Assembly (NCBI RefSeq): GCF_014534655.1
Contig: NZ_JACVVD010000015.1
Location: 1 to 64,000, forward strand
Reading direction: 5' to 3'
DNA from: Paenibacillus sedimenti
GTDB lineage: Bacteria; Bacillota; Bacilli; Paenibacillales; NBRC-103111
Length of the DNA stretch: 64,000 nt
The stretch's first letter is position 1; every line of letters begins with the position of its first letter. A program made the position numbers and the translations under genes. Of the stretch, positions 36,028 through 47,000 are shown one piece after another. The notes beneath the pieces were generated by a model. That model was not told the DNA's origin. It saw only the letters and a list, made by a program, of their open reading frames with translations, and made no database searches.

Positions 36028-36984
36028 TTGAAAACCATATCAGTCAGTGAGCCGGTAACGCTGGAGAAGACAAAGCCGAAAAAGGCGGTCATTAAAAAGA
36101 TAAAAAGGCATTGGCAATTTTATTTACTGATCTTGCTGCCCATAGCCTTGCTAATTACGTTCAAATACTATCCGATGTACGGGGCGCTGCTGGCATTTAA
36201 GAATTACAACATCGTCAAGGGAATTACGGGAAGTCCGTGGGCGGGCTTCAAGCATTTTCAATATTTCTTTGAAGGGCCTTATTTCTGGCTTATCTTAAAA
36301 AATACGTTAGGGATCAGCCTTTATGGCCTTCTTGTTGGGTTCCCGATTCCGATCATTTTCGCCCTTGCACTCAATGAGATCGGCAGGGCCTCTTTCAAAA
36401 AGTTCGTACAGCTGGTAACCTATGCACCCCATTTCATCTCAACGGTTATCGTCGTTTCGATGCTGTCGTTGTTGCTCGGACCGCAGGTAGGCGTTGTTAA
36501 CAATCTGCTGGCGGCTTTTGGTTTTGAAAAAATCAACTTTATAGGAGAGCCGGCTTATTTCAAATCCCTTGTCGTCTGGTCCGATGTTTGGCAGAATGCC
36601 GGGTATGGCGCCATTATCTATCTTGCGGCGCTTGCAGGCATCGACCCGACGCTTTATGAGGCGGCTAAGGTGGATGGAGCATCGAGGTGGCAAAAAATCA
36701 TCCATGTCGATATCCCGGGCATACTCCCGACCATCATTATCTTGTTGATCTTAGGTGTCGGCAACATTATGTCTGTCGGTTTCGAAAAAGTGTACTTATT
36801 GCAAAACTCAATGAATGCGGATTCATCCGAAATCATCGCGACTTATGTATATAGAGCCGGCTTATTGAATGGAAATGTCAGCTACGCGACGGCAGTCGGA
36901 TTGTTCAATTCCGTATGTAATCTGATCCTACTTGTCAGTGTCAACTCATTGGCGAAAAGGGTTACCAAAAACAGCTTATGGTAA
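36028..36984 (+). CDS. ABC sugar permease, LplB type (fucosidase locus)
   Basis: A 318-residue permease with six membrane helices. Recognisable parts are FYLLILLPIALLITFKYYPM, GSPWAGFKHF and the EAA-type coupling loop LYEAAKVDGASRWQKIIHV. The TTG at 36028 follows GGGGGGA; the longer open frame upstream overlaps the cre palindrome and lacks a site. It is the first of three importer genes behind the fucosidase. As with the other importers here, no ATPase gene is present. Confidence 0.92.
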   Translation: MKTISVSEPVTLEKTKPKKAVIKKIKRHWQFYLLILLPIALLITFKYYPMYGALLAFKNYNIVKGITGSPWAGFKHFQYFFEGPYFWLILKNTLGISLYGLLVGFPIPIIFALALNEIGRASFKKFVQLVTYAPHFISTVIVVSMLSLLLGPQVGVVNNLLAAFGFEKINFIGEPAYFKSLVVWSDVWQNAGYGAIIYLAALAGIDPTLYEAAKVDGASRWQKIIHVDIPGILPTIIILLILGVGNIMSVGFEKVYLLQNSMNADSSEIIATYVYRAGLLNGNVSYATAVGLFNSVCNLILLVSVNSLAKRVTKNSLW

Positions 36985-36997
36985 GGGGGACCGGTAA

Positions 36998-37891
36998 ATG
37001 GTTGTGAAGAGAGCTATCAAAGAATCGCCCGGCGATTTGCTGCTGATGACGGTCATCTATATTTGTTTAACGTTTATCCTGCTCGCTGTTCTTTATCCGC
37101 TTGTTTATATTGTCAGCGCGTCATTCAGCAGCCCTTTCGCCGTCGTATCCGGCAAGGTATGGTTGTTCCCGGTCGATTTTACGCTGCTTGGATACGAGAC
37201 GGTGTTTAAAAATTCGTCTGTGCTGGTAGGGTACGCCAATTCATTTTTTTATGCGATAGTCGGCACGCTGGTTGCGGTAACGGTCACTATCATGATGGCC
37301 TATCCGCTCTCCCGCAAATCTTTTTACGGCCGCAATGGACTGATGTTTTTATTAACTTTCACCATGTTGTTTTCGGGCGGGCTAATCCCTACCTATTTAG
37401 TCGTTAAGAGCCTTCATCTCATCGATACCCGATGGGCACTTATCATCCCGCCGGCGCTTGGAGTATTTCAAATTATCATTGCGAGAACCTTTTTTCAGAA
37501 CAACATTCCCGATGAATTGGCGGAAGCGGCCGAAATCGACGGGATCAGCGATCTGGGGTTCCTAGCGCGCATCGTACTTCCGCTATCCAAGCCGATCATT
37601 GCCGTTCTGGTGTTGATATTCGCGGTAGGACAATGGAACGCTTATTTTGATGCCTTGCTCTATATTAAAAACAAAGATTTATATCCGCTGCAGCTCGTGC
37701 TACGAAATATATTGCTGCTCAACACGACGGAAAATCCGACGAACATTTCGGAGTCGCTCCAAAGACAAGGTGTCGCCGAGTTGATGAAATATTCCTTGAT
37801 TATTGTGTCCAGCTTACCTGTGCTTATTTTGTATCCGTTTGTGCAGAAGCATTTCGTGCAAGGAATTTTGATCGGTTCGCTTAAGGGTTGA
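36998..37891 (+). CDS. ABC sugar permease, LplC type (fucosidase locus)
   Basis: A 297-residue partner permease. Typical LplC features are FSGGLIPTYLVVKSLHL, the EAA loop AEAAEIDGISDLGFLARIVL and the C-terminal YPFVQKHFVQGILIGSLKG. The ATG start follows AAGGGGGA and lies 13 bases after the LplB-type gene, so the two are cotranscribed. Confidence 0.93.
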   Translation: MVVKRAIKESPGDLLLMTVIYICLTFILLAVLYPLVYIVSASFSSPFAVVSGKVWLFPVDFTLLGYETVFKNSSVLVGYANSFFYAIVGTLVAVTVTIMMAYPLSRKSFYGRNGLMFLLTFTMLFSGGLIPTYLVVKSLHLIDTRWALIIPPALGVFQIIIARTFFQNNIPDELAEAAEIDGISDLGFLARIVLPLSKPIIAVLVLIFAVGQWNAYFDALLYIKNKDLYPLQLVLRNILLLNTTENPTNISESLQRQGVAELMKYSLIIVSSLPVLILYPFVQKHFVQGILIGSLKG

Positions 37892-37986
37892 TTCCGTAAT
37901 TCCGTAAGGAGGTGGGCGCACGGCAAGACAGAAGGCATCAGTTGTACATTAGTGAATGGATAGTAAATCAACAGGGAGGGTTATGC

Positions 37987-39669
37987 ATGATCAAAAAAAC
38001 AGTCATCTCATTACTCAGCACGCTGCTGATCGCCATTCCGGTGCTCGCAGGCTGCTCCAAGAACGACGCAGGAAGCGATAACAAAGCTGGAAGCACAAGC
38101 AACCAGGCAGCAACTGCCGATGCAAAGAAAAATCCTGTCAATCTTAAGATTTTTATGGTCGGCGATCCTGAGCTTGACTGGAACAAAAACAAATTTACGC
38201 AAGAGATGAATGAGAAGCTGAACGCCAAGCTTGATATCCAGATCAATTCATTCGAAACGGTAAAAGATAAGAGACAGCTTGCGATTACGAGCGGGGATTA
38301 CCCGGACGTATTCATGTTGAACTGGAGCGACCTCATTAGCCCTGCCGAACAGATGAAGCTGGGACAACAGGGAGTTCTGATTCCGTTAAACGACCTCATT
38401 GACAAGTATGCTCCCAATATTAAAAAGCGTATGGCGGAAATCCCTACTTACAAATCGGGAGTTACAGCGCCTGACGGGAATATTTACGTATTGCCGCCGA
38501 TCAACGAATGCTATCACTGTTTTATCGGCGCCAAAATGTGGGTCAACAGCGAATGGCTGAAAAAACTCAACATGGAAGTGCCGAAGACGACGGATGATTT
38601 CAAGAAAATGCTCGAAGCTTTCAAAAATACCGATCTGAACGGCAACGGGCAGAAGGACGAGGTACCATTAAGCGGCTCCAAGGATAACCGTGTAGATATG
38701 CCTCTTATGAACGCTTTTACGTATGCGGATTATGGCAATTGCAGCAGCAGCAAAGACCCTTGTTATCTTACGGTATCGAACGGCAAGGTCGAAATGAGCG
38801 CCATCAAGCCGGAATTTAAAGCGGGCCTGGAATACCTCGCTTCGCTGTACGCGGAAGGCTTGATCGATCTGGGCGCCTACACGCAAGACAATCCGGCCTA
38901 TAAGCGTCTCGCCAACCGTGACGGTATCGCAACGATCGGCGTCGGTGCAGCGCTGCACCCTTATGTATTTATCGGTCCGGACAACCCGATCAATACACAG
39001 TACGAACCGATTCCTCCGCTCAAAGGACCGAATGGGGTTCAACTTACCGCGTACGGCGGTTATAAAGGTATTGGGAGCGGCGCCTTCGCTATCACGAACA
39101 AAGCGAACAAGGATCAGCAAATCGCTGCCATTAAGCTTGCCGATTTTTTGGCTACGGATGAGGGAACGACTCGGGAAACTATGGGAGAAAAGGGCGTACA
39201 GTGGAACGACGGAACCGCTTCCGATCTGGATTTGGACGGAAAGCAAGCGAAATACAAGCCGATTCCCCTGAAGGGAGACGAATCTAAAAAGCTGAACAAT
39301 GCGTGGGGCGAGGTCGGTCCTTTCGTCAAAACGAAAGCGTACAGAGCGTCTTGGGCTGCCGATCAAAATACCAAAACGCCGGCTGGGTACGAGCTCCGCT
39401 TGTATCAGGCAACAAAGCTCTATGACCCCTTTAAGCCGAAAGAAACGCTTCCCGGAAGCTTGTACATCGACCCGGCAGCGCTTGATGAATACGGCTTGCT
39501 GGTTACGAATATCAACAAGTACGTAGATGAAAATATCATCAAATTCATTACCGGCAACAAAAAGCTTGCGACTGATTGGGACGCCTATGTGGAAGGTTTC
39601 AAGAAACTGAAATTGGATAGATATTTGGAGCTTACCCAGAAAGCGCTTGATAGCTCCAAGAAGAATTAA
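37987..39669 (+). CDS. Solute-binding lipoprotein (fucosidase locus)
   Basis: A 560-residue extracellular binding protein. The signal peptide ends in lipobox VLAGC (Cys about 21), followed by a Ser/Asn/Ala-rich linker. The mature part has DLNGNGQKDEVPLSG, a Ca-binding-like loop seen in this family, and YASLYAEGLID-like helices. The ATG at 37987 follows AGGGAGGG; the open frame upstream of it has no signal peptide. It closes the fucosidase-importer operon; a terminator follows 18 bases after the stop. The cargo is inferred to be a fucosylated oligosaccharide. Confidence 0.92.
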   Translation: MIKKTVISLLSTLLIAIPVLAGCSKNDAGSDNKAGSTSNQAATADAKKNPVNLKIFMVGDPELDWNKNKFTQEMNEKLNAKLDIQINSFETVKDKRQLAITSGDYPDVFMLNWSDLISPAEQMKLGQQGVLIPLNDLIDKYAPNIKKRMAEIPTYKSGVTAPDGNIYVLPPINECYHCFIGAKMWVNSEWLKKLNMEVPKTTDDFKKMLEAFKNTDLNGNGQKDEVPLSGSKDNRVDMPLMNAFTYADYGNCSSSKDPCYLTVSNGKVEMSAIKPEFKAGLEYLASLYAEGLIDLGAYTQDNPAYKRLANRDGIATIGVGAALHPYVFIGPDNPINTQYEPIPPLKGPNGVQLTAYGGYKGIGSGAFAITNKANKDQQIAAIKLADFLATDEGTTRETMGEKGVQWNDGTASDLDLDGKQAKYKPIPLKGDESKKLNNAWGEVGPFVKTKAYRASWAADQNTKTPAGYELRLYQATKLYDPFKPKETLPGSLYIDPAALDEYGLLVTNINKYVDENIIKFITGNKKLATDWDAYVEGFKKLKLDRYLELTQKALDSSKKN

Positions 39670-39687
39670 CGCGCATCAAGTTGAAGA

Positions 39688-39725
39688 GCCCCCGTTCGGG
39701 AACAATGGATGGGGGCGCCTTTTTC
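39688..39725 (+). terminator. Terminator of the fucosidase-importer operon
   Basis: GCCCCC pairs with GGGGGC around an 18-base loop and is followed by GCCTTTTTC. The convergent AraC gene ends just beyond. Confidence 0.75.
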
Positions 39726-39748
39726 TTGCCAAACCATTCACGGTTTTA

Positions 39749-40582
39749 TTATTTGAAATGATTCGTTCGGAAATCGTTCGGGGTCATACCTTCCATCTCC
39801 ATGAAGATCTTATTGAAATAACTAATGCTGGGATACCCGGAATTGATGGCAACCTCCTTGATTAGAATATTCGGATCGCTCAGCAGCATTTTTTTGCTTT
39901 TTTGAATTCGGCATTTCGTAATATACGTAAGGGGCGTCATTTTCGTTATCTTTTTGAACAGACTGCAGAAATAGTTTGGCGTTAAATTCGCTTTCTCTGC
40001 CCACTCTTCAAGGTTGAAGGGAAGATGAGCATTATTTTGCATAATTGGAAGCAGCTTACTGATCCTGTCAACATGATTCGTCCCCCTTTTATTAGAAAAA
40101 GGTATGGCATTGAACATGAATTCATTGAGCACAGCATAGGTCAAAGAGGATATTTTGGCAGGCCGCATGAAATTGTTTTCTTCAATTTCATCAAGTAATT
40201 CCAGCCACGATTGCTCGAGTGATCCGATTTCTTTCATATACCAAATGGACGATTCGTAGAAGCCTCGTTCCAATAAGAAATTCGCAAGCGTACTTCCATT
40301 AAATTGAATCCAATAAATGACCCAGCGATCGTCTTCGGATGTATAATAGCGCATTCTCTGAAATGGCGTATGAAGGAAGACATCTCCTTCTTTCAATGTA
40401 TGATTAGTACCGTTCAATTCAATATTTCCTTTGCCGCCGACAACGAAATGCAGACTGAAGTCTCTAACCCCTTCTCCGCGATTGACATTATGGTCAAGGG
40501 GCTGCGTGAATTTTCCGACGGAATGCGGAAAGCAAAAGAAGCTATATTCGTCGAAAGGGGGTAAATAATAATGGCGGTACAT
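39749..40582 (-). CDS. AraC-family transcriptional regulator
   Basis: A 277-residue cytoplasmic regulator. The N-terminal half is a cupin-like sugar-binding domain (LHFVVGGKGNIELNG, GDVFLHTPFQ). The C-terminal half (about 175-275) is the AraC double helix-turn-helix (LEEWAEKANLTPNYFCSLFK, GYPSISYFNKIFMEMEGMTP). The ATG follows GGGAGTGA. It is transcribed away from the 2298-residue protein gene and towards the fucosidase operon end. The repeated GTAATTT motif occurs both in its own upstream region and before the fucosidase gene, so it probably activates both in response to an imported sugar. Confidence 0.9.
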   Translation of the reverse strand: MYRHYYLPPFDEYSFFCFPHSVGKFTQPLDHNVNRGEGVRDFSLHFVVGGKGNIELNGTNHTLKEGDVFLHTPFQRMRYYTSEDDRWVIYWIQFNGSTLANFLLERGFYESSIWYMKEIGSLEQSWLELLDEIEENNFMRPAKISSLTYAVLNEFMFNAIPFSNKRGTNHVDRISKLLPIMQNNAHLPFNLEEWAEKANLTPNYFCSLFKKITKMTPLTYITKCRIQKSKKMLLSDPNILIKEVAINSGYPSISYFNKIFMEMEGMTPNDFRTNHFK

Positions 40583-40642
40583 GGAATCACTCCCATTTCA
40601 TATTATTAAATCCATCATATTATTAGCATAAATGAATTTCAA

Positions 40643-40733
40643 CGTAATTTTGTTATATGGAGTATATTATGATGTTATTTTTTTAAGCGTAAGAGTTATC
40701 ATATACAGAATAATAAAGTAATTTTGTTTTACA
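40643..40733 (+). promoter_or_regulatory. Direct-repeat operator candidate, second location
   Basis: GTAATTTTGTTATATG (40643-40658) and GTAATTTTGTTTTACA (40718-40733) are 75 bases apart, matching the pair at 34531/34605. They lie in the divergent region between the AraC gene and the large secreted protein. Confidence 0.6.
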
Positions 40734-40800
40734 GTAGACTGCCCAAGGGTTGGACACCAAACTTATGCGGGTTGAATGAAGTTAACGAGGAGGGTAGCCG

Positions 40801-40830
40801 ATGAAATTTATACACTTTGTTGCTTTTTAA
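40801..40830 (+). other. Nine-codon open frame with strong ribosome binding site
   Basis: GAGGAGGG, eight bases before ATG, opens a nine-codon frame (MKFIHFVAF) that stops at TAA. It may be a leader peptide, or the start of a gene whose body was lost when the following promoter block arrived. Confidence 0.35.
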
Positions 40831-40946
40831 AGAAGCTGTTGTCTCATTTTTACACAATGTGTGTTTTTTTAAAGTTTTCAATATGCGTATGGATCGTCAT
40901 ATTTGTAATAGGTATAACAGCTATTCCAAAAACTTGAAGGAGGGAG
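40824..40946 (+). promoter_or_regulatory. Promoter block shared with the importer at 50698
   Basis: The identical 17-mer TCTCATTTTTACACAAT (40842-40858) recurs at 50590-50606. Further matches follow in the same order: a TTTAAA-like run, ATGGA..CATA, CAGCTATT, AAAACTT and GAAGGAGG. Here the GAAGGAGGG lies about 70 bases before the real start and serves no obvious gene, so the block looks transplanted. Confidence 0.6.
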
Positions 40947-41013
40947 CGGGGTATATTTACAAATGAAATCGCTTTATTAAATTTAAATTTGTGATGATTT
41001 GAGGAGGAGAAGA

Positions 41014-44000
41014 ATGAGTAAAGGGATGTTCAAGCCAATCAAGAAGATTACCGCTCATGCGAAGCGAGCTTTGACAGTCGGTCTGATATCTGCATTGATC
41101 TTGCAGATGGTGCCGCCGATTCCGGCGTTTGCTGAGGAGGCTGAAACCCAAGCAGCCGCCAGCAGTTCAGCGGCAATGAACGAGTATGGTTATCTGGATA
41201 AGCTCATATTCGGCAATTCCGCTTCTGAAAGTGCACACAATTTCAAAGGCCAAGATACCAGCGTCATCACCGGTTTCATGGGCGAGCCTGCCCGGAAGTC
41301 GAATCCTCGCGTTCCGGCTGAAGGGCAGGGCGGTGATTTAACGTTTAATATGAAGGTCGACCCCTATATGCGCAATTACTTCACTGTGAAATTTTCGGGT
41401 GAAGAAAGTTCCTCGGTCAGCATGGTCAATATTAACGGCGAGCAAATCGGATATATCAGAAATGGGGACTATGAAGCTATTAATAGAGGCTGGACGTTGC
41501 CGAACCGATTTTTCTACAATACGATTATGCTTCCGCTCGAATCAACGGTTGGGAAGGAATCTGTTGAGATCACGATTAAATCGTTTAATCCGTCGGGTAA
41601 TATGACGTCCGATTCAAGGGGTTATTATAATGCCTACACCCATACTCAAACCTATATTAACGTGGATGGGGAAAAACAGGGTTATAAATTCAAGCCTGGT
41701 CAGAATCCGGATACGATGCTGACGCCGGATCTGGCGGATACGGAGAAGCAGGCCCTGATTGATGGCTACATGCAGGGCCATGTCGACTTGTTCAACCAAT
41801 TATCAGGAAATGTGGATAGAAGCGCAGGCGGCAAGATGTCGATCATCCGTTATCAGGACGAACTGAAATTTTATGCGAATGTCCTGAAATACAGCTGGTC
41901 TCCGGCGAAGACGACAGAAGAGAAGAAAGCAGCGCTCCAGCGAATTTTCAAAACGATCGACAACCATGTCAAAGATTATTATGGCAATACAAGATTGGTG
42001 CTGCGCGGAGGACATCAGGGCGACTGGGGCGGCTACTACGGCGCGCTCGGCGAAGCGCTGTACATAGTCGAGAACCTGATCAAGGACGACACGATCTATG
42101 GGGAAGCGGCTTGGAACGCCTATCTGGACCAGCCGTTCGTCACCGGAACCGCTGCAGGCGAGTTCTCCCTGGCGGGCGTAGATTGGAACGGCGGCGAGCT
42201 GACGCGGCGCGAAGCGTGGGAACGGGTGCTTAAGGCGAACTTCGACTTTGCCCGAGCACGGCTTTCTTATATCTACAACCAGGTGTACTATACGTACGAA
42301 GGCGCGTGGGAAGCCCATGAAGGGCTTCGCATGATCGGCTCAAGCTTTTACGAAGGCAAAGAGCGGAGCCGGCAAATTCTGCTTGAAGCTTTAGGAATAA
42401 GACCATTCCTGGGTGAAGAGGTGTTGGTCGGTCCGAACGGCGAAGAACTGGATCTGTATCATTCCCTGTTCAATCATGACACGCAGGCGCATTTCACGGA
42501 CGATTTCATCCATATTGTCGGCAAAGGGCTCGCTAAGAGCAAGCTCGACGCGGAAGGCAACGTTGTCAGAAGGCTGCCTTACGGCAAGCACTATACCGGC
42601 TTAACCGAGGCGGGACTTACAAGGGAAAACGGTTATGTCGCCAACTACGGTGAGGCTGCGAATTATCTCTTGACTTATTTTTATAAAACGTTGAACCACG
42701 CCGGCGATGAGGAAATGAATGACGAAATTCTGAAAGCGGCATTGAAATCGATCCACGCCCGGGGATTTGTCCGATATCCGTCATTGACCGACGATGGAAA
42801 AAGAGTGATGAGAGCGGAGCAAATCACGGATGAGCGAAACCAAACGATAAACGGGCTCCTCGCTTATGGCACGAGAGTAGGCTTTGGAATGGGGATGCAG
42901 TTTGCATCCTTGGAAATGGCGATGGCCCAGAACATGCAAAGATATAGCGGTCCGCAGTGGGACGAATACTGGCAGTACGCGAGAGAAGCGGTCGGGTATG
43001 TGCAGCAGCAGCTTGCGGATCACCAACTGTTGCATGTGAAAGACTTCGGAAATAGAGGTTCGATGAGCGGACCGGATTTCCGCTTGGCCGAAATCTATAA
43101 ATATGTGACTGCCGATCGCGCCGATTACGCTCGGTTTGGCGGCAATGTTATGGCTGGGGTTATGCTTCCGCAAACAGATTTCGATTCTTATAAGCCCGAA
43201 GAAATTACCGCACTCGGAATCAATCCGGACGACTATGAGCAGCTCGCATGGGCGGATATCGACAATATGTACGTGTCGGTAAGAGACGGCGATTTCAGAA
43301 TGTTCGGCTCGCTGTTTTACCGAAATCGCGGTATGGCAAGCAACGGACGGCTTCGTGTGATGAAAGACAGCTACGACCATATCGTTCAGATCGCAACCAA
43401 CAACAAGTTCCGGTATGAAGATTACTATTTGCGGGCGCCCTACATCGACGTGGATTTTCAAACCGACAGGGTGAACAATTGGAGCGGAGCGCCGCAGGCG
43501 CTGGCAGGTGAAGCCGCGCCGGCTTCTTATCAGCCGGGTGTTGGAACAGTAAACCGCGATAACTTTGAAGTGGATCATCCTTACTCCGGTTATCCTGAAT
43601 TGCAGACTTCAAGATACGGTAAATACTTGATCATCTTCAACACGACTCGCGATGAATACGGTAATAAACAGACGTTTGACGTTGAAATGCCGGCTGACTT
43701 TACCGGAAACGCGGTGCTCGATCTCGTGTCGGAGACGAACATTCCGGTCGTGAACGGCAAAGTGACCGCTCCGCCCAAAACCGCGATGGTGCTGAAATTA
43801 ACGTCGGATATCGAGCTTGCTCCGAAGCCGTTCCACGTCGATTTCGTCCATGCGCTTACGGGCAACGGCTACGTGGGTATCTCCTGGAAAACGACCTCCG
43901 GCGGGCAATCCTACTCGATTAAACGTGCGGAAACGGAAGACGGCACGTATGAGACGATCGCAACTGGCTTAATAGGTAATTATTATAAAGATACAACGGT

Positions 44001-47000
44001 TCAAAACGGAAAAGTTTACTATTACAAAGTGGCTGCAGTGAACGATTACGGCGCGGGTTGGGATTCGTACCGCGCGAAGGCTGATTTGACGGCGCCTGTG
44101 TCCGCCGCTGCCGGTACGGCGTGGCGCGATGACCGCATCGGCGGGACGTCAGGCAGCGCCGTGATCGACGGTTCGTCCATTGCGATCGGCTCTGTGGGCG
44201 GAGCTGGATTCGGCGAAGGCGACGACTACAACATTTACAAGCGGAATATTCTCGATTCGCTGCACTTTGTAAGCAGGGTGGGAGCCGGCAACAGCTCGAT
44301 CAGCGCGAAAATCGACAGCGCGTCGGGTGAAGCGAGCGGCGTCATGATGCGTGATCGGCTCACGGCCGACAAATCCCGTTATATTTATTTCGGTGCGGAC
44401 GAGAACGGCAACCTTGTACTGCAAGACCGTACGCGGATCTCCATTGTACAGTGGTCGGGTGAAGTGGCAAGTCCGAGAAAAACGAAGATGGAAGGCTATA
44501 CTGCAGCGGAGTATCCGTACGTCAAACTGATGCGCGATCATGATTCGCAAACCGTGTACGCTTTCGTATCCAAGGACGGTACGAACTGGAAGTATGTGAC
44601 CAAGGTGTCTTCATTGCTGCCTTATGCGTACTATACCGGAGTTGCCGCATCCGATCAGGCGCAGTTCAGCGAAGTCACGATAACGGAAACGCCGCAAGGC
44701 AGCATAACTCCGTTCGTGGCCAAAGTGCAGGATCAAGTGACGCTGCACTGGAATAAACCGAAGCAAGCTTCCTGGTTCAATCTGTACCGCACCACGGATG
44801 CGGCGGCGAGACTGGCCGATCCGGAATTGAAGCCGGGCACGATGGAACCGGCAGAAGGTTCCCCTTGGACGCTCGTTCTGGCAAATACGCGAGCGACTTC
44901 ATTTCAAGAATCAAACCTGCGGTACGGCAGCATGTACTACAAGATACTGCCGATTCACGGAGACGGATCGAAGCAGCCGTTCTATGACGTAACGGTTACT
45001 GCGGATCCGATCGAAGTTGTCATGCAGTATGCGGAGAGCTTGCCGGCTTCCGACTACACGAAAGCGAGCTTCTACCTGTTCCGTAAAGAACTGGACCGCA
45101 TCAAGGCGGAGATGGTGAAGCCGGATGCCGACGAGACGGCGCTGATTAACGAAATCTATGATGCGAAGACGCTGCTCGTTTCCGCTCGGACCCTTCTGAC
45201 AAAAGTGAATATGGACCCATCGATGGCCAGGGCTTCGGAAAAATATTGGCAAAATGATAACATTTCGGAGGAAGAGAACGCATGGTATTTGTTCGATGAA
45301 AATCCCGGTACCATTACCCACACCAGATCTGCTGTGAGCTGGGTGGATGTCGACTTTGGTGCAGGAAATGAAAAAGTGGTCGATACGTTCCGCTACCTGC
45401 CCAGAAAAACACATGTAAGCCGCGTTAACGGGACCGTCTTTAAAGGCTCGAATGACGGCGTGAATTGGACGGATCTATACAAGATTCCGAACACTACGAG
45501 TTATCAATGGTATTCAACCATCCTTCCGGATCCGACGCCATATCGCTACATTCGTATCTATGACGACCATAACGGATTCGTGAACTTTGAAGAAATCGAG
45601 TTCCTGGAAATCGGCGTTGACAAGACGCTGCTCACCCTGCTGCTGGAAGAAGCCGATTCTGCCGTCGCCGATTATTACACTGCGGATAGTTACAAAGTGT
45701 TCCAAGCGGCAGCTGCGAATGCGAATGCGGTTGCGTCCGATGCCGATTCGACTCAGGAGGATGTGGATGCGGCTTCCGCAGATCTGCTGGCAGCACTGAA
45801 CGGACTGAAGTATATTAACGGTCTGCCGGTACTTGATCTGATCGGCAACAAATTTGTCATTGCGGGCGATAAGCTCACATTCAAGGTCCAGGCGTCGAAT
45901 GCGAATGAAATTGTGTACGGGGCAACCGGTCTGCCGGAGGGAGCAACCTTCAGCGAGGATACCCGAACGTTCGAATGGACCCCGGCCAAAGAACAAGGCG
46001 GCGTGCACACGGTAACCTTTACCGTGAAATCCGGTGAATTGTCTTCTTCCCGTACGATCAGGATCACGGTTAAAGGACTGCCGGTTATCGATACCGGTGC
46101 GACAGTACAGGCGACGGCGAAGCAGCTGTTCACCTATCAGGTATCCGCATCCGATCCCTCCGGCGCACCGCTCGTTTACAGCGCAGCTAATTTGCCGGCG
46201 GGCGCGGCGTTCGATACCGTGAAGGGCGTCTTCACTTGGACTCCGCAACAAGCGGATTTCGGCAGCCATTCGGTAACGTTTACAGTCGGCAACGGCAGCT
46301 ATACGGTGAGCCAATCGATGAACATCGAGGTCAAGCTGCACGTGCTTCCTGCTGCAAATTATACGAAGGGCAGCCACTATCTGTACATGAAGGAAGTGGT
46401 ACAGATCGAATCTGCTATGAACCAGCCGGGAGCCGATAAGGCGCAGCTTGCGTCGCTACTTGATCAGGCCGAGAAGCTGCTTGTTCACTCTTCGCTATAT
46501 TCATTTGATGGCAATGCGGACAATTCTTTTGGGCCGACTCATGGAATCGTTGAAGGGCAAGCCGTATACGCAGAAGGAAAGTTCGGTAAAGCGATCCAAA
46601 TGAACGGCACGGACAACTTCGTCACCCTGCCTGCGTCGCATCCGTTGTCCGCTTCCGATACCATTACTGTGGCCACCTGGGTGAACTGGAAGGGAGGCAA
46701 CTCTTGGCAGCGAATTTTCGACTTCGGTAACGATACGAATCAATATTTATTCCTTACACCGAGATCGGGCGGCAATACACTGCGTTTCGCAATCAAGAAT
46801 GGCAGCAGCGAACAAATGGTGGAGACGTCGCAGCTTGGCGTCAATGAATGGGTGCATGTGGCGGTGACGCTGGGCGGCGGTACGGCGAAGCTGTATGTGA
46901 ACGGCGAACTGAAGGCGACCAAAAGCGGCTTCACGATCAAACCGAGCGATTTTAAACCGGTCAACAACTATATCGGTAAAAGCCAATGGCCGGACCCGCT

